Positions 1-8,556 of a stretch of 64,000 bases of DNA are shown here, one piece after another. Made by a program: the position numbers and the translations under genes. The stretch comes from Robiginitomaculum sp. GTDB taxonomy: Bacteria; Pseudomonadota; Alphaproteobacteria; Caulobacterales; Maricaulaceae. The notes beneath the pieces are model-generated. The model saw only the letters and a list, made by a program, of their open reading frames with translations. It did no database searches and had not been told where the DNA came from. The stretch covers positions 34,729-98,728 of the forward strand of contig WFTT01000118.1 of NCBI GenBank assembly GCA_015485335.1, read 5' to 3'. The stretch's first letter is position 1. Every line of letters begins with the position of its first letter.

Positions 1-1104
1 AATATGGCCGCGTCCCCCCAGGCCCGGCGTCTTTTGGGCGGTGCCAGACGGTTAGGCAGTGTGCTCAGCGCCGCGCATCGGGATCGTTTTTCGGCGGCGC
101 TGACCCGGGTTTTGCGTTCCGGCAAAGGCGAGATGGTCGAGGTTGAAGTGCCCGGGCGCGGCGATGAGCCGGCGCGCCGTTTTGAACTGAAACTGGCACG
201 CGAAGGCGAACGGGCGTTAATGGTCTATATGCATGACATTACCCGACATGCCGAACGCGAAGAGCAATTGGTGGCCGAGCGCGATGAGGCGCTGAGCGCC
301 GCGCGGCAGAAATCACAATTCCTGGCCGGGATCAGCCATGAACTACGCACGCCGTTGAATGCCATTATTGGGTTTTCCGACATGATGAAGGCCCGTTTGT
401 TTGGGCCTTTGCCGGCAAAATACGCCGAATACGCCGATCTGATCTATGACAGTGGTCGCCATCTGGTGGATCTGGTTGGTGATGTTCTGGACATGTCCAA
501 GATCGAGGCCAATCATTACACCCTGAACAAAACCGCCTTTGATGCCCGCGATGTCGTCAGCTCCAGCGTAAAACTGATGGAGTTGAGCGCCGAAGAGGCC
601 GGAGTGACCTTGAGAACCCAATTGCCAAACGGGGTAGTGCCGGTCAGCGCCGATCGCAAGGCCTTGCGGCAAATCCTGTTTAACCTCCTCTCCAATGGTA
701 TAAAATTCACCCCTGCAGGCGGAACGGTGACCATCAAGCTCAGCACCCAGGGCAATGATATCTTGCTGGGGATTAGTGATGACGGCGTCGGTATGAGCGC
801 CGAAGATGCGGCGCGCGTGGGTACGCCCTATCAACAGGCCGACAGCGCCCAGGTTACCGATGCCCGTGGCACCGGTCTTGGCATGGCGCTGGTCAAATCG
901 CTGGCGGAATTGCATGGCGGGGCGATGACAGTGCAAAGCGAATTGGGGGTCGGCACCAATGTCTGTGTGCGTCTGCCGGTTCTGGACAGTCAGGCCATGG
1001 GCTTGGGCGAGCTGACCCATTTCGATGTGCGCGATCATATTCGCCGCGCCCAGAATGCTAGCGAGGAAATCGCCAAAACCGCTAAAAAAATCGCCAATGG
1101 CTAA
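1..1104 (+). CDS. Sensor histidine kinase, C-terminal part (HisKA + HATPase_c), truncated by window start
   Basis: Frame open from base 1; translation has H-box 'KSQFLAGISHELRTPLNAIIGFSDMM' and N/G boxes 'LLSNGIKFTPAGG', 'GISDDGVGMS', 'GTGLGMALVKSL'. Confidence 0.93.
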   Translation, partial: NMAASPQARRLLGGARRLGSVLSAAHRDRFSAALTRVLRSGKGEMVEVEVPGRGDEPARRFELKLAREGERALMVYMHDITRHAEREEQLVAERDEALSAARQKSQFLAGISHELRTPLNAIIGFSDMMKARLFGPLPAKYAEYADLIYDSGRHLVDLVGDVLDMSKIEANHYTLNKTAFDARDVVSSSVKLMELSAEEAGVTLRTQLPNGVVPVSADRKALRQILFNLLSNGIKFTPAGGTVTIKLSTQGNDILLGISDDGVGMSAEDAARVGTPYQQADSAQVTDARGTGLGMALVKSLAELHGGAMTVQSELGVGTNVCVRLPVLDSQAMGLGELTHFDVRDHIRRAQNASEEIAKTAKKIANG

Positions 1105-1745
1105 TGACCATCCCGACGCTTTATATCGGCAATAAGAACTATTCCTCATGGTCCATGCGTCCATGGCTGGTGCTGCGCAAGGCGCAATTGCCTTTTGAAG
1201 AAACCCTGATCCCGCTTTATCAGGAAGGCACCAAAGAAAAACTGTTGGCGTTATCGCCCGCCGGCACGGTGCCGGTTTTGCAGGTTCAGGGCGAAATGAT
1301 TCCGGACAGTCTGGCGATCTGTGAGTGGGCGGCCAAATGTGTGCCCAATTTATGGCCCAAAGACCCGGTAAATCGGGAGCGCGCCCGCGCCCTGTGCAAA
1401 CAGATGCAGGACGATTTTGGGGTGTTGCGTAACACTGCCCATATGAATTTACGTCGGCGCACTACAACGGCCATGCCCCAGGACTGTCTGGATGAGGCGG
1501 CGCGCCTGGTCGCCATTTTCGAAGACTTGCTGGGTGCCCATGAGGGGCCGTTTTTGTTTGATGACTGGTCCATCGCCGATGCCTTTGCCACGCCCTATGC
1601 CAGCCGGTTCAATACCTATGGCATGGCATGCGACCTGAAAGTAGACACCTATTTCAGCGAGTTGTTGGCTGATGAAGATTATCTGGATTGGGAAATGGCG
1701 GCCATGAATGAGCCCTGGACCATTGATATGGTGGATACGGTCTAG
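1104..1745 (+). CDS. Glutathione S-transferase family protein
   Basis: TAATG overlap with upstream kinase; N-terminal thioredoxin-like fold 'TLYIGNKNYSSWSMRPWLVLRKAQLPFEE'. Confidence 0.88.
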   Translation: MTIPTLYIGNKNYSSWSMRPWLVLRKAQLPFEETLIPLYQEGTKEKLLALSPAGTVPVLQVQGEMIPDSLAICEWAAKCVPNLWPKDPVNRERARALCKQMQDDFGVLRNTAHMNLRRRTTTAMPQDCLDEAARLVAIFEDLLGAHEGPFLFDDWSIADAFATPYASRFNTYGMACDLKVDTYFSELLADEDYLDWEMAAMNEPWTIDMVDTV

Positions 1746-1763
1746 GGAATGTTCTTTGCGCCC

Positions 1764-1914
1764 TTCGAGGGCGCTCCGCGTCACCTCAGGGTGAGGCATG
1801 AATTAAATATAAACCACCTCATCCTGAGGTGCGAACCCCGGACTTGATCCGGGGGAGCCTCGAAGGAGCCTTTTGTGCCGCCCAATGGATCCTCCGGTCA
1901 AGCCGGAGGATGAC
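1764..1914. repeat. Cluster of REP-like extragenic palindromes
   Basis: Successive short inverted repeats (ACCTCATCCTGAGGT; CCCCGGACTTGATCCGGGG; TCCTCCGGTCAAGCCGGAGGA); related copies near 42397 and 48636. Confidence 0.75.
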
Positions 1915-1947
1915 GAAGGGGGGAAGGTTATTCGCCCCTAATCATGC

Positions 1948-2790
1948 CTACCCATCTCGCCGTGCCATGAAGGCCAGGCGTTCAAAAAGCTGTACGTCCT
2001 GTTCGTTTTTCAGCAAAGCCCCATGCAGCGGTGGGATCAGTTTGCGTGGATCGCGCTCGCGCAGGGTCATGGCGTCAATATCTTCGGCCATGAGCAGTTT
2101 CAGCCAGTCCAGCAGCTCAGAGGTTGAGGGCTTTTTCTTCAACCCCGGGGCCTTGCGGATGTCATAAAAGATTTTCAGGGCTTCGGCGACCAGGCGCTTT
2201 TTTATGCCGGGAAAATGCACATCCACAATGGCCTGCATGGTTTCGTCATCGGGAAAGCGGATAAAGTGGAAAAAACAACGGCGCAAAAAGGCATCGGGCA
2301 GTTCTTTTTCATTGTTCGAGGTGATGATGATAATCGGCCGATTTTTGGCACTGATCATTTCGCCGGTCTCGTAGACGTGAAACTCCATACGATCCAGCTC
2401 TTGCAACAGATCATTGGGAAATTCGATATCGGCCTTGTCCACTTCATCAATCAACAGAACCGGCCGTTTTTCCGAGGTAAAAGCCTCCCACAGTTTACCC
2501 TTGCGGATATAGTTTTTGACATCTTCAACGCGTGGGTCGCCAAGCTGGCTGTCGCGCAGGCGGGCCACGGCGTCATATTCATAAAGTCCCTGATGGGCCT
2601 TGGTGGTGGATTTGATATGCCATTCAATCAGGGGAGCATCCAGCGCTTTGGCAACCTCAATGGCCAGCATGGTTTTGCCGGTGCCTGGTTCACCCTTGAT
2701 CAGCAGAGGGCGTTCCAGGGTGATGGCGGCATTCACCGCCACAGAGAGATCATCAGTGGAAACGTAGTTTTCGGTACCTTCAAAACGCAT
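1948..2790 (-). CDS. MoxR-family AAA+ ATPase
   Basis: Walker A 'GEPGTGKTMLA', Walker B 'VLLIDEVDKAD', sensor 'IIITSNNEKELPDAFLRRCFFHFIRFP'; start set at MRFEGTENYVST. Confidence 0.9.
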   Translation of the reverse strand: MRFEGTENYVSTDDLSVAVNAAITLERPLLIKGEPGTGKTMLAIEVAKALDAPLIEWHIKSTTKAHQGLYEYDAVARLRDSQLGDPRVEDVKNYIRKGKLWEAFTSEKRPVLLIDEVDKADIEFPNDLLQELDRMEFHVYETGEMISAKNRPIIIITSNNEKELPDAFLRRCFFHFIRFPDDETMQAIVDVHFPGIKKRLVAEALKIFYDIRKAPGLKKKPSTSELLDWLKLLMAEDIDAMTLRERDPRKLIPPLHGALLKNEQDVQLFERLAFMARRDG

Positions 2791-2868
2791 AGACTTGTCC
2801 TCTTTTTTGTAAAAGAGGTATCGCCCCGATCCCGAACGGGCAAGCGTCAATTGCGTCTATTTGGCCTG

Positions 2869-4635
2869 TCAGGCCGCTTTTTTGGCCCGGGTTTCCTCGG
2901 CCAGGGCGTCGGCCACCCGTTTCATGGTTTCATCCCAGGCCCCAAACTGTTTGGGGGAAAACACCCGCGCCGTAGGATACCACGGAATGGTGCCGGTGGA
3001 ATGCAGTGGCCAATGGTCAGGGCTGGCCAGAAACCATACCATGCCCCCATGGGCCGCGGATAAATTGGTCGAGGCATTCATCGGTCCGATGGTAATGTCC
3101 AGTGCCAGTCCGGCGGCGGCCACGCCGTCCAGATCGTCTTTCAGATCCAGATCTGGTAATTCATGAATGGTCACGCCCAGTTCTTTTTGGGCTTGGGCTA
3201 TTTCTTCGGCGCAATCGCCATATTGCATACTGACAAATACCGTGCCCGGGGTTTGTAAAATGGGTTTCCAGGCCTCAAACGGGCTGAAGTATTTGGAACG
3301 ATTGGCGTTCATCACCATAGATTTCCAACACAGGCCGACCTTTGGACCCGCGGGCAGGGCGGCCACGGCCTCCTGCATGGCTTTGACCTTTTTGGGGTCA
3401 GGCACCAGATAGCCTTTATGGTCCGGAAAGTCGGCGATGCTCTTGCGATGGGCCGCCACGGCATTACCCATGGGGACATAATAGTCATAGTCCGACCATT
3501 CTTTGATATCCGGGATGACGCGGATTTGCCGACCTTCGCGATTGACTGTTAAGTGTCGCACCAGGGTCTGGGGGGCATAGGTGCGCTCAACCACGGGCAT
3601 CAGGCGACGCTCGACGGCGAAATCCACCCGACCTTTTGGCCCCACCGCATCGATAAAATCCTGGGCCGCATTCATATAGAGCACTTCATCACCCAGGCCC
3701 TGTTCGCCCATCAGAAGGACATGCTTGCCGGTGATATCTTCGTCGCCATCCCAGCGCGGGGCATCAATGATGCTGAGCATGTTGACCACCCCATTGGGAT
3801 CAAATCGCGCCATATGCGCCTTCCAACCTTCTTCGAGACGCCCAAGGGCCAGATAGGCCTGGGAAAGGCCATACTCTATGGTCGAGCGATCTTCGGGACT
3901 GGTGGTCATGGCCAGGGCCTTTTCTCCGGCCTCGGCGGCGCGGGCGCGATCCCCGGCCAGGCCCGCTGCATAGGCCGTATTGTGCCAGATCCGGGCGCTT
4001 TGGGGGTCCAGTCGCAGGGCCTCATCATAAAAGGTGAGCGCTTGCTCTGGCTGGCCCGATTCCAGCAAGACCGTCGCCAGCGCATTCCACAACATGGCGT
4101 GATCCTGGTGCCCATAAATGGCGGCCCGGATCAGTTCGACCGCTTCGTCAAACCGGCCCAGATCCCGCAAGACCCCGCCCAGATTGATAACTCCATTGGG
4201 ATTGCCCGGTTGAAGTTCCAAAAACAATTGCAGGAATTTTTCGGCTGCTGGCAACATGTCCAGCTTCCAGGCCACCAGTGCCAGATTTTGATAAACCTCG
4301 CCGTCCGTAGGGTCCAGCCGCCAGGCGCGTTCGTAAAATTCCAGTGATTTGGATAAATGTCCCAGTTTTTCCAGGGCAATGGCCATAACATGATTGGCCA
4401 GCGAGAAGCCTTCATCTATATCCAGCGCCCGCATGGCCAGTTTGGCAGCGCCACTATAATCATGAATATCAATCAGCTTTTTGGCGCGGCGCAGGATCGG
4501 GACACATTTCTTGTTTGTTTTGCTTGTGCTGAGGGTTTTGATCTCCGGCAGGCTGGCCCCGCCTACGGCGCCCTGAATTTCCCTTTTTTGCTCTTCCGGA
4601 CCCTGTTCAAGTATGGATTGAAACGCATTCGTCAC
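2869..4635 (-). CDS. TPR domain + C-terminal glycosyltransferase-like protein, FlmG-like flagellin glycosyltransferase candidate (start uncertain, GTG 4635 or TTG 4665)
   Basis: TPR repeats in N-terminal half ('ANHVMAIALEKLGHLSKSLEFYERAWRLDPTDGEVYQNLALVAWKL'), glycosyltransferase-like C-terminal half; divergent from flbT-flaF-flagellin cluster. Confidence 0.75.
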   Translation of the reverse strand: MTNAFQSILEQGPEEQKREIQGAVGGASLPEIKTLSTSKTNKKCVPILRRAKKLIDIHDYSGAAKLAMRALDIDEGFSLANHVMAIALEKLGHLSKSLEFYERAWRLDPTDGEVYQNLALVAWKLDMLPAAEKFLQLFLELQPGNPNGVINLGGVLRDLGRFDEAVELIRAAIYGHQDHAMLWNALATVLLESGQPEQALTFYDEALRLDPQSARIWHNTAYAAGLAGDRARAAEAGEKALAMTTSPEDRSTIEYGLSQAYLALGRLEEGWKAHMARFDPNGVVNMLSIIDAPRWDGDEDITGKHVLLMGEQGLGDEVLYMNAAQDFIDAVGPKGRVDFAVERRLMPVVERTYAPQTLVRHLTVNREGRQIRVIPDIKEWSDYDYYVPMGNAVAAHRKSIADFPDHKGYLVPDPKKVKAMQEAVAALPAGPKVGLCWKSMVMNANRSKYFSPFEAWKPILQTPGTVFVSMQYGDCAEEIAQAQKELGVTIHELPDLDLKDDLDGVAAAGLALDITIGPMNASTNLSAAHGGMVWFLASPDHWPLHSTGTIPWYPTARVFSPKQFGAWDETMKRVADALAEETRAKKAA

Positions 4636-4829
4636 CAGAAAACCTCTTTTGATTTGATCGTTCAAACCAAGAATGGCCTGTGTCGATTAATGCTGTGCTA
4701 ACGCAATCGCGGATAATGCAGGGCTTCGTTAACCAATCCACTTTAGGATTCGTTTAGCTATTTCGTTAATGCTGTGCCTCTTCCGGCTGTGTTAAGCCAG
4801 GGATGAGGAGTAAAGTGGAGCCAAGGCCT

Positions 4830-5255
4830 ATGCCTTTGAAATTATCGCTGAAACCTGGAGAACGCTTTGTCTTGAACGGGGCCGTCCTGCAAAACGGCGA
4901 CCGGCGATCCAATCTGGTTCTGCAAAATCACGCGGCAATCCTGCGTGAAAAAGATATTATGCACGAAAGTGAAGTGACCACGCCGGCGCGGCGGGTCTAT
5001 TTCCCAGTCATGCTGATGTACCTCGACCCTGATAACAGTGAAGCAAATTATGATGAGTTTGTGCTGCGTATGACAGATTTCATGGGAGCGGTAAGCAACC
5101 CGGAAATGCTGACACAATGCGTGGCGATAAGCCGGGATGTAATGGCGGGTGAGTACTACAAGGCGCTCAATAAGTGCCGCAGTCTCATGGAATACGAAGA
5201 GGGAAGGTTGGCGTATGTCACTGAACGCATATCAACAGGCGGCCGCGCGGGCTGA
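4830..5255 (+). CDS. flbT: Flagellar biosynthesis repressor FlbT
   Basis: MPLKLSLKPGERFVLNGAVLQNGDRRSNLVLQNHAAILREKDIM is typical FlbT; followed by flaF and flagellins. Confidence 0.93.
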   Translation: MPLKLSLKPGERFVLNGAVLQNGDRRSNLVLQNHAAILREKDIMHESEVTTPARRVYFPVMLMYLDPDNSEANYDEFVLRMTDFMGAVSNPEMLTQCVAISRDVMAGEYYKALNKCRSLMEYEEGRLAYVTERISTGGRAG

Positions 5256-5616
5256 AGATCCGCGAGAAACCGAATATCGCCTGTTCGGAATGGTGGTTCG
5301 TGCCTTGATGGAAGTCAAAGGGTATGACCGCACAAATCTGGGCGCTCTATCTTCTGTAATCGACTGGAATAAACGTATCTGGGCAGCCCTGGCACAGGAT
5401 TGTGCGGATGATCGTAATGGTCACAGTGAGGCTTTGCGCGCCGGTATTATTTCCCTGGCCATGTTCGTAGAGCGCTATTCGGTTCAGGTCATTCGTGAGG
5501 GGGCGGACGTGGATCCCCTGATTGATATAAACCGCACCGTCATGCAGGGCTTGGTGCCCGCCAGATCCACGGCGAACCAACCCAATCCGGCCGCCGGTCT
5601 GGCCGCGACGGGATAA
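5215..5616 (+). CDS. flaF: Flagellar biosynthesis regulator FlaF
   Basis: MSLNAYQQAAARAEDPRETEYRLFGMVVRALMEV; starts inside flbT (41-bp overlap). Confidence 0.92.
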   Translation: MSLNAYQQAAARAEDPRETEYRLFGMVVRALMEVKGYDRTNLGALSSVIDWNKRIWAALAQDCADDRNGHSEALRAGIISLAMFVERYSVQVIREGADVDPLIDINRTVMQGLVPARSTANQPNPAAGLAATG

Positions 5617-5653
5617 CATTTTCTGGGCTGGGCCCACTCCATAAATGATGACT

Positions 5654-5682
5654 ACGCCCGGTAAGCAAGTCTTGCCGGGCGT
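5654..5682 (+). terminator. Possible hairpin terminator after flaF
   Basis: ACGCCCGGTAAGCAAGTCTTGCCGGGCGT stem-loop; the T-run (TTTTTTT) only appears about 20 nt later. Confidence 0.4.
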
Positions 5683-5798
5683 GGTCGTATGTGCCCGGTC
5701 TTTTTTTCCACATTGCCATACCATCGAAGTATGACAAATAATGACCGGAATACATCAATAAAAACAATAAAATAGCAGAGTCCTAAGAAAGGGTCTCT

Positions 5799-5813
5799 TG
5801 GCACATCCATTGC
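5799..5813 (+). promoter_or_regulatory. Sigma-54 promoter (flagellin 1)
   Basis: TGGCAC-ATCCA-TTGC, exact -24/-12 spacing, 73 bp upstream of the ATG. Confidence 0.82.
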
Positions 5814-5885
5814 GAGGGGATGGCCAGACAAGAAAGTCTATAGGCCAAAACGGCTGATCCCCTTACAGAATGGAAGGACCCCAAA

Positions 5886-6713
5886 ATGACAATATCTGTC
5901 AATAGCAATACAGGTGCGCTCGTCGCCCTGCAAAACTTGAATGCAACCAACAGGCAACTTGAAAGCGTGCAAAATCGTATCAGTACAGGTCTGAAAGTCT
6001 CGAGCGCCAAGGACAATGGCGGAGCCTTTGCCATTGCGCAAAAGCTGAGAGCTGATGTGCGTGGCCTTAATGTGGTTGAACAGTCATTAAGCCGGGTCGG
6101 ATCGCTTGTAGATGTGGCTTCGGCGGCAGGACAGGCTATTTCTGACCTGCTGGTTGACTTGAAGGAAAAAGCATTGGCGGCAACGGACACATCGCTTGAT
6201 TCAACCTCGCGTACAGCCCTGAACGAAGACTTCAAGGCTTTGCGTGATCAGATCAAGACGATTGTGAACAATGCCAACTTTAATGGCTCGAATTTGATCA
6301 ATAACTCGACAAATTCGGTTCAGGCCCTTGCCAGTGCTTCTGGCTCAACAGCCATTACCGTACTTGATGAAGCTCTGCAGTTGAGCGGATCCATCGTGAC
6401 CGTAACAACGACAGAGCAAATCAATACCATCACCAAGGCCAAGGCGGCGCTAACGGCGGTCAATGCTTCATTGACCAATGTGAATGCGGCGTTGGCACGT
6501 CTGGGTACCAAGTCGAAAGCTCTAGAGATTCAATCAAGATTTGTCACTAAGCTTTCTGATGCCCTGTCGGCGAGTATCGGTAATCTGGTGGATGCAGACC
6601 TGGCCAAGGAGAGTGCAAAATTGCAATCCTTGCAAGTCAAGCAACAGCTTGGCGTGCAGGCACTTTCTATCGCCAACAAAGCACCGCAAACCATATTGGG
6701 CTTCTTCCAGTAA
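5886..6713 (+). CDS. Flagellin (copy 1)
   Basis: N-terminal 'NSNTGALVALQNLNATNRQLESVQNRISTGLKVSSAKDNGGAFAIAQKLR' and C-terminal 'LGVQALSIANKAPQTILGFFQ'. Confidence 0.97.
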   Translation: MTISVNSNTGALVALQNLNATNRQLESVQNRISTGLKVSSAKDNGGAFAIAQKLRADVRGLNVVEQSLSRVGSLVDVASAAGQAISDLLVDLKEKALAATDTSLDSTSRTALNEDFKALRDQIKTIVNNANFNGSNLINNSTNSVQALASASGSTAITVLDEALQLSGSIVTVTTTEQINTITKAKAALTAVNASLTNVNAALARLGTKSKALEIQSRFVTKLSDALSASIGNLVDADLAKESAKLQSLQVKQQLGVQALSIANKAPQTILGFFQ

Positions 6714-6730
6714 GCTCAGATGCATTCAAA

Positions 6731-6757
6731 GGGCCGCCTTGGGCGGCCCTTTTTTTT
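6731..6757 (+). terminator. Rho-independent terminator after flagellin 1
   Basis: GGGCCGCC-TT-GGGCGGCCC followed by TTTTTTT. Confidence 0.88.
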
Positions 6758-6934
6758 GCGCTTTATTTACCATAACGCTGGTGGATTTCTTCCGCTTGGG
6801 CAGAATTTACCGACCATATGAGAGCCAAAGCGGCAAGATCTGCCGTGTCAAAATGGCGCAAGTGTTTGAAACTTGGTCCTAAGGCATTGTTTTCCTATGG
6901 CACTAGGCAAAAACCTCCTCTTTCCGTTTTCAAC

Positions 6935-6949
6935 TGGCGCAAGCTTTGC
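6935..6949 (+). promoter_or_regulatory. Sigma-54 promoter (flagellin 2)
   Basis: CTGGCGC-AAGCT-TTGCA, 78 bp upstream of the ATG. Confidence 0.75.
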
Positions 6950-7026
6950 ACAGCGCATGGCGGGTCAAAGACCCCGGCTGTGCAAAATGCGCAGCGTGAA
7001 TAGCCAGAATGGAAAGGAACCAAGAA

Positions 7027-7851
7027 ATGGCTTCTGTAAATACCAATTCGGGCGCGCTCGTCGCCCTTCAAAACCTCAATGCAACAACACGCTCTCTGGA
7101 AACTGTTCAACGCCGGATTAGTACCGGTTTGAAAGTTGGCAGCGCCAAAGACAATGGCGGTGCTTTTGCCATCGCGCAAAAACTGCGTAGTGATGTTCGT
7201 GGTTTTGACGTTGTTAAAGAATCCCTAAGCCGGGTTGGCTCAGCCGTGGACGTTGCCGCGGCCGCTGGTCAGGCAATTTCAGATCTTCTGATTGATCTGA
7301 AAGAAAAAGCTTTGGCTGCCACAGATACATCTTTGGACAGCACGTCTCGTACCGCTTTGAACGAAGACTTCAAGGCTCTGCGCGATCAGATCAAAACGAT
7401 CGTGAACAATGCCAGCTTTAATGGCACAAACCTGATCAACAACTCTACCAATTCAATTGCAGCCCTGGCCAACTCAGATGGTTCGGCAGTAATTACGGTG
7501 TTGGATGAAGCCCTGCAACTCAGTGGTTCCATCGTGACGGTTACCACAACGGAAGCGGTGAACACCGTGACCAAAGCCAAAGCGGCGCTGACAGCCGTTA
7601 AGGCCTCACTGACCAATGTGAACGCTTCTCTGGCTCGTTTGGGTACGAAATCCAAGGCTCTGGAAATTCAGAGCAATTTCGTAACCAAGCTGTCTGATGC
7701 CTTGACCTCCTCTATCGGCAACCTGGTCGATGCGGATCTGGCCAAGGAAAGTGCGAACTTGCAGGCCTTGCAGGTCAAGCAGCAGCTTGGCGTACAGGCG
7801 CTTTCAATCGCCAACCAGGCTCCACAAACGATTCTCGGCTTCTTCCGGTAA
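7027..7851 (+). CDS. Flagellin (copy 2)
   Basis: MASVNTNSGALVALQNLNATTRSLETVQRRISTGLKVGSAKDNGGAFAIAQKLR; very similar to copy 1. Confidence 0.97.
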   Translation: MASVNTNSGALVALQNLNATTRSLETVQRRISTGLKVGSAKDNGGAFAIAQKLRSDVRGFDVVKESLSRVGSAVDVAAAAGQAISDLLIDLKEKALAATDTSLDSTSRTALNEDFKALRDQIKTIVNNASFNGTNLINNSTNSIAALANSDGSAVITVLDEALQLSGSIVTVTTTEAVNTVTKAKAALTAVKASLTNVNASLARLGTKSKALEIQSNFVTKLSDALTSSIGNLVDADLAKESANLQALQVKQQLGVQALSIANQAPQTILGFFR

Positions 7852-7986
7852 TCATAACCTTTGGGGACGTCGGCGGAAGCAAGGGGTTCGCTTTCGCCGG
7901 CACTTCCTTCGTGCAGCCTGGTCAGAACGTACGCAAGATACGCTGGCCAGGCTTATCGCGAAGCATAATCCCTCGGTCAAAAAGAT

Positions 7987-8337
7987 ATGGCAAACGAGAT
8001 ACAAAAAATACCGTTTCTTGTTCCCCCGCCCGCCAGTCCTGGCAGTGGTGGTGGGTCCGCCACGGAATCACCCATACAGCAAGAACAAGATCCGCAGGCA
8101 GCGTCAAAAGACGTTGCCGATACGCTTTTATCAGCCAGACTTTCTGCGCCTCTACCGATAAACCGGGCCAATACACATCTGGTTATCGAAAAAGATGAAT
8201 CCACAGGCAGTTTCGTCTATAAGAGTGTAGATCGGGAAACCGGTGAAATTATCAAGCAATACCCCCGTGAGGAAGTATTGCGGGCGATCGCCATCGCCAG
8301 TGATGCCGAAGGGCTGATCATCGATACCAAGGCTTGA
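7987..8337 (+). CDS. flaG: FlaG-like flagellar protein
   Basis: C-terminal FlaG signature 'HLVIEKDESTGSFVYKSVDRETGEIIKQYPREEVLRAIA'; lies between flagellin genes. Confidence 0.82.
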   Translation: MANEIQKIPFLVPPPASPGSGGGSATESPIQQEQDPQAASKDVADTLLSARLSAPLPINRANTHLVIEKDESTGSFVYKSVDRETGEIIKQYPREEVLRAIAIASDAEGLIIDTKA

Positions 8338-8475
8338 ACTCAGCGCTTTGGCTACTCGGCAAAAGACGCCGACCGGCACGACATGGCAACCTTATCATGG
8401 TTAATATTGCCGCCCCGGCAAAAACGCATAATCTCAATACATTGTAATATTTAAGAAAAACGCTCTCCATCGTGT

Positions 8476-8490
8476 TGGCACGAGTGTTGC
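8476..8490 (+). promoter_or_regulatory. Sigma-54 promoter (flagellin 3)
   Basis: TTGGCACGAGTGTTGCT: TGGCAC-GAGTG-TTGC, 67 bp upstream of the ATG. Confidence 0.82.
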
Positions 8491-8556
8491 TCTGTCTATG
8501 GCCAATGGGGCGGGTCTTGCCGCCTGGTACGTAAACTTTGTGCGTCGGAGCATATA

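Noticed and set aside
343-1164. 273-aa minus-strand ORF opposite the histidine kinase
   Set aside because: Shadow ORF; the + frame has clear H/N/G boxes
2215-3063. 282-aa + strand ORF opposite moxR
   Set aside because: Antisense to conserved AAA+ motifs; no independent support
6893-6913. Alternative sigma-54 match TGGCACTAGGCAAAA before flagellin 2
   Set aside because: Lacks the GC of the -12 element; the 6935 site fits better
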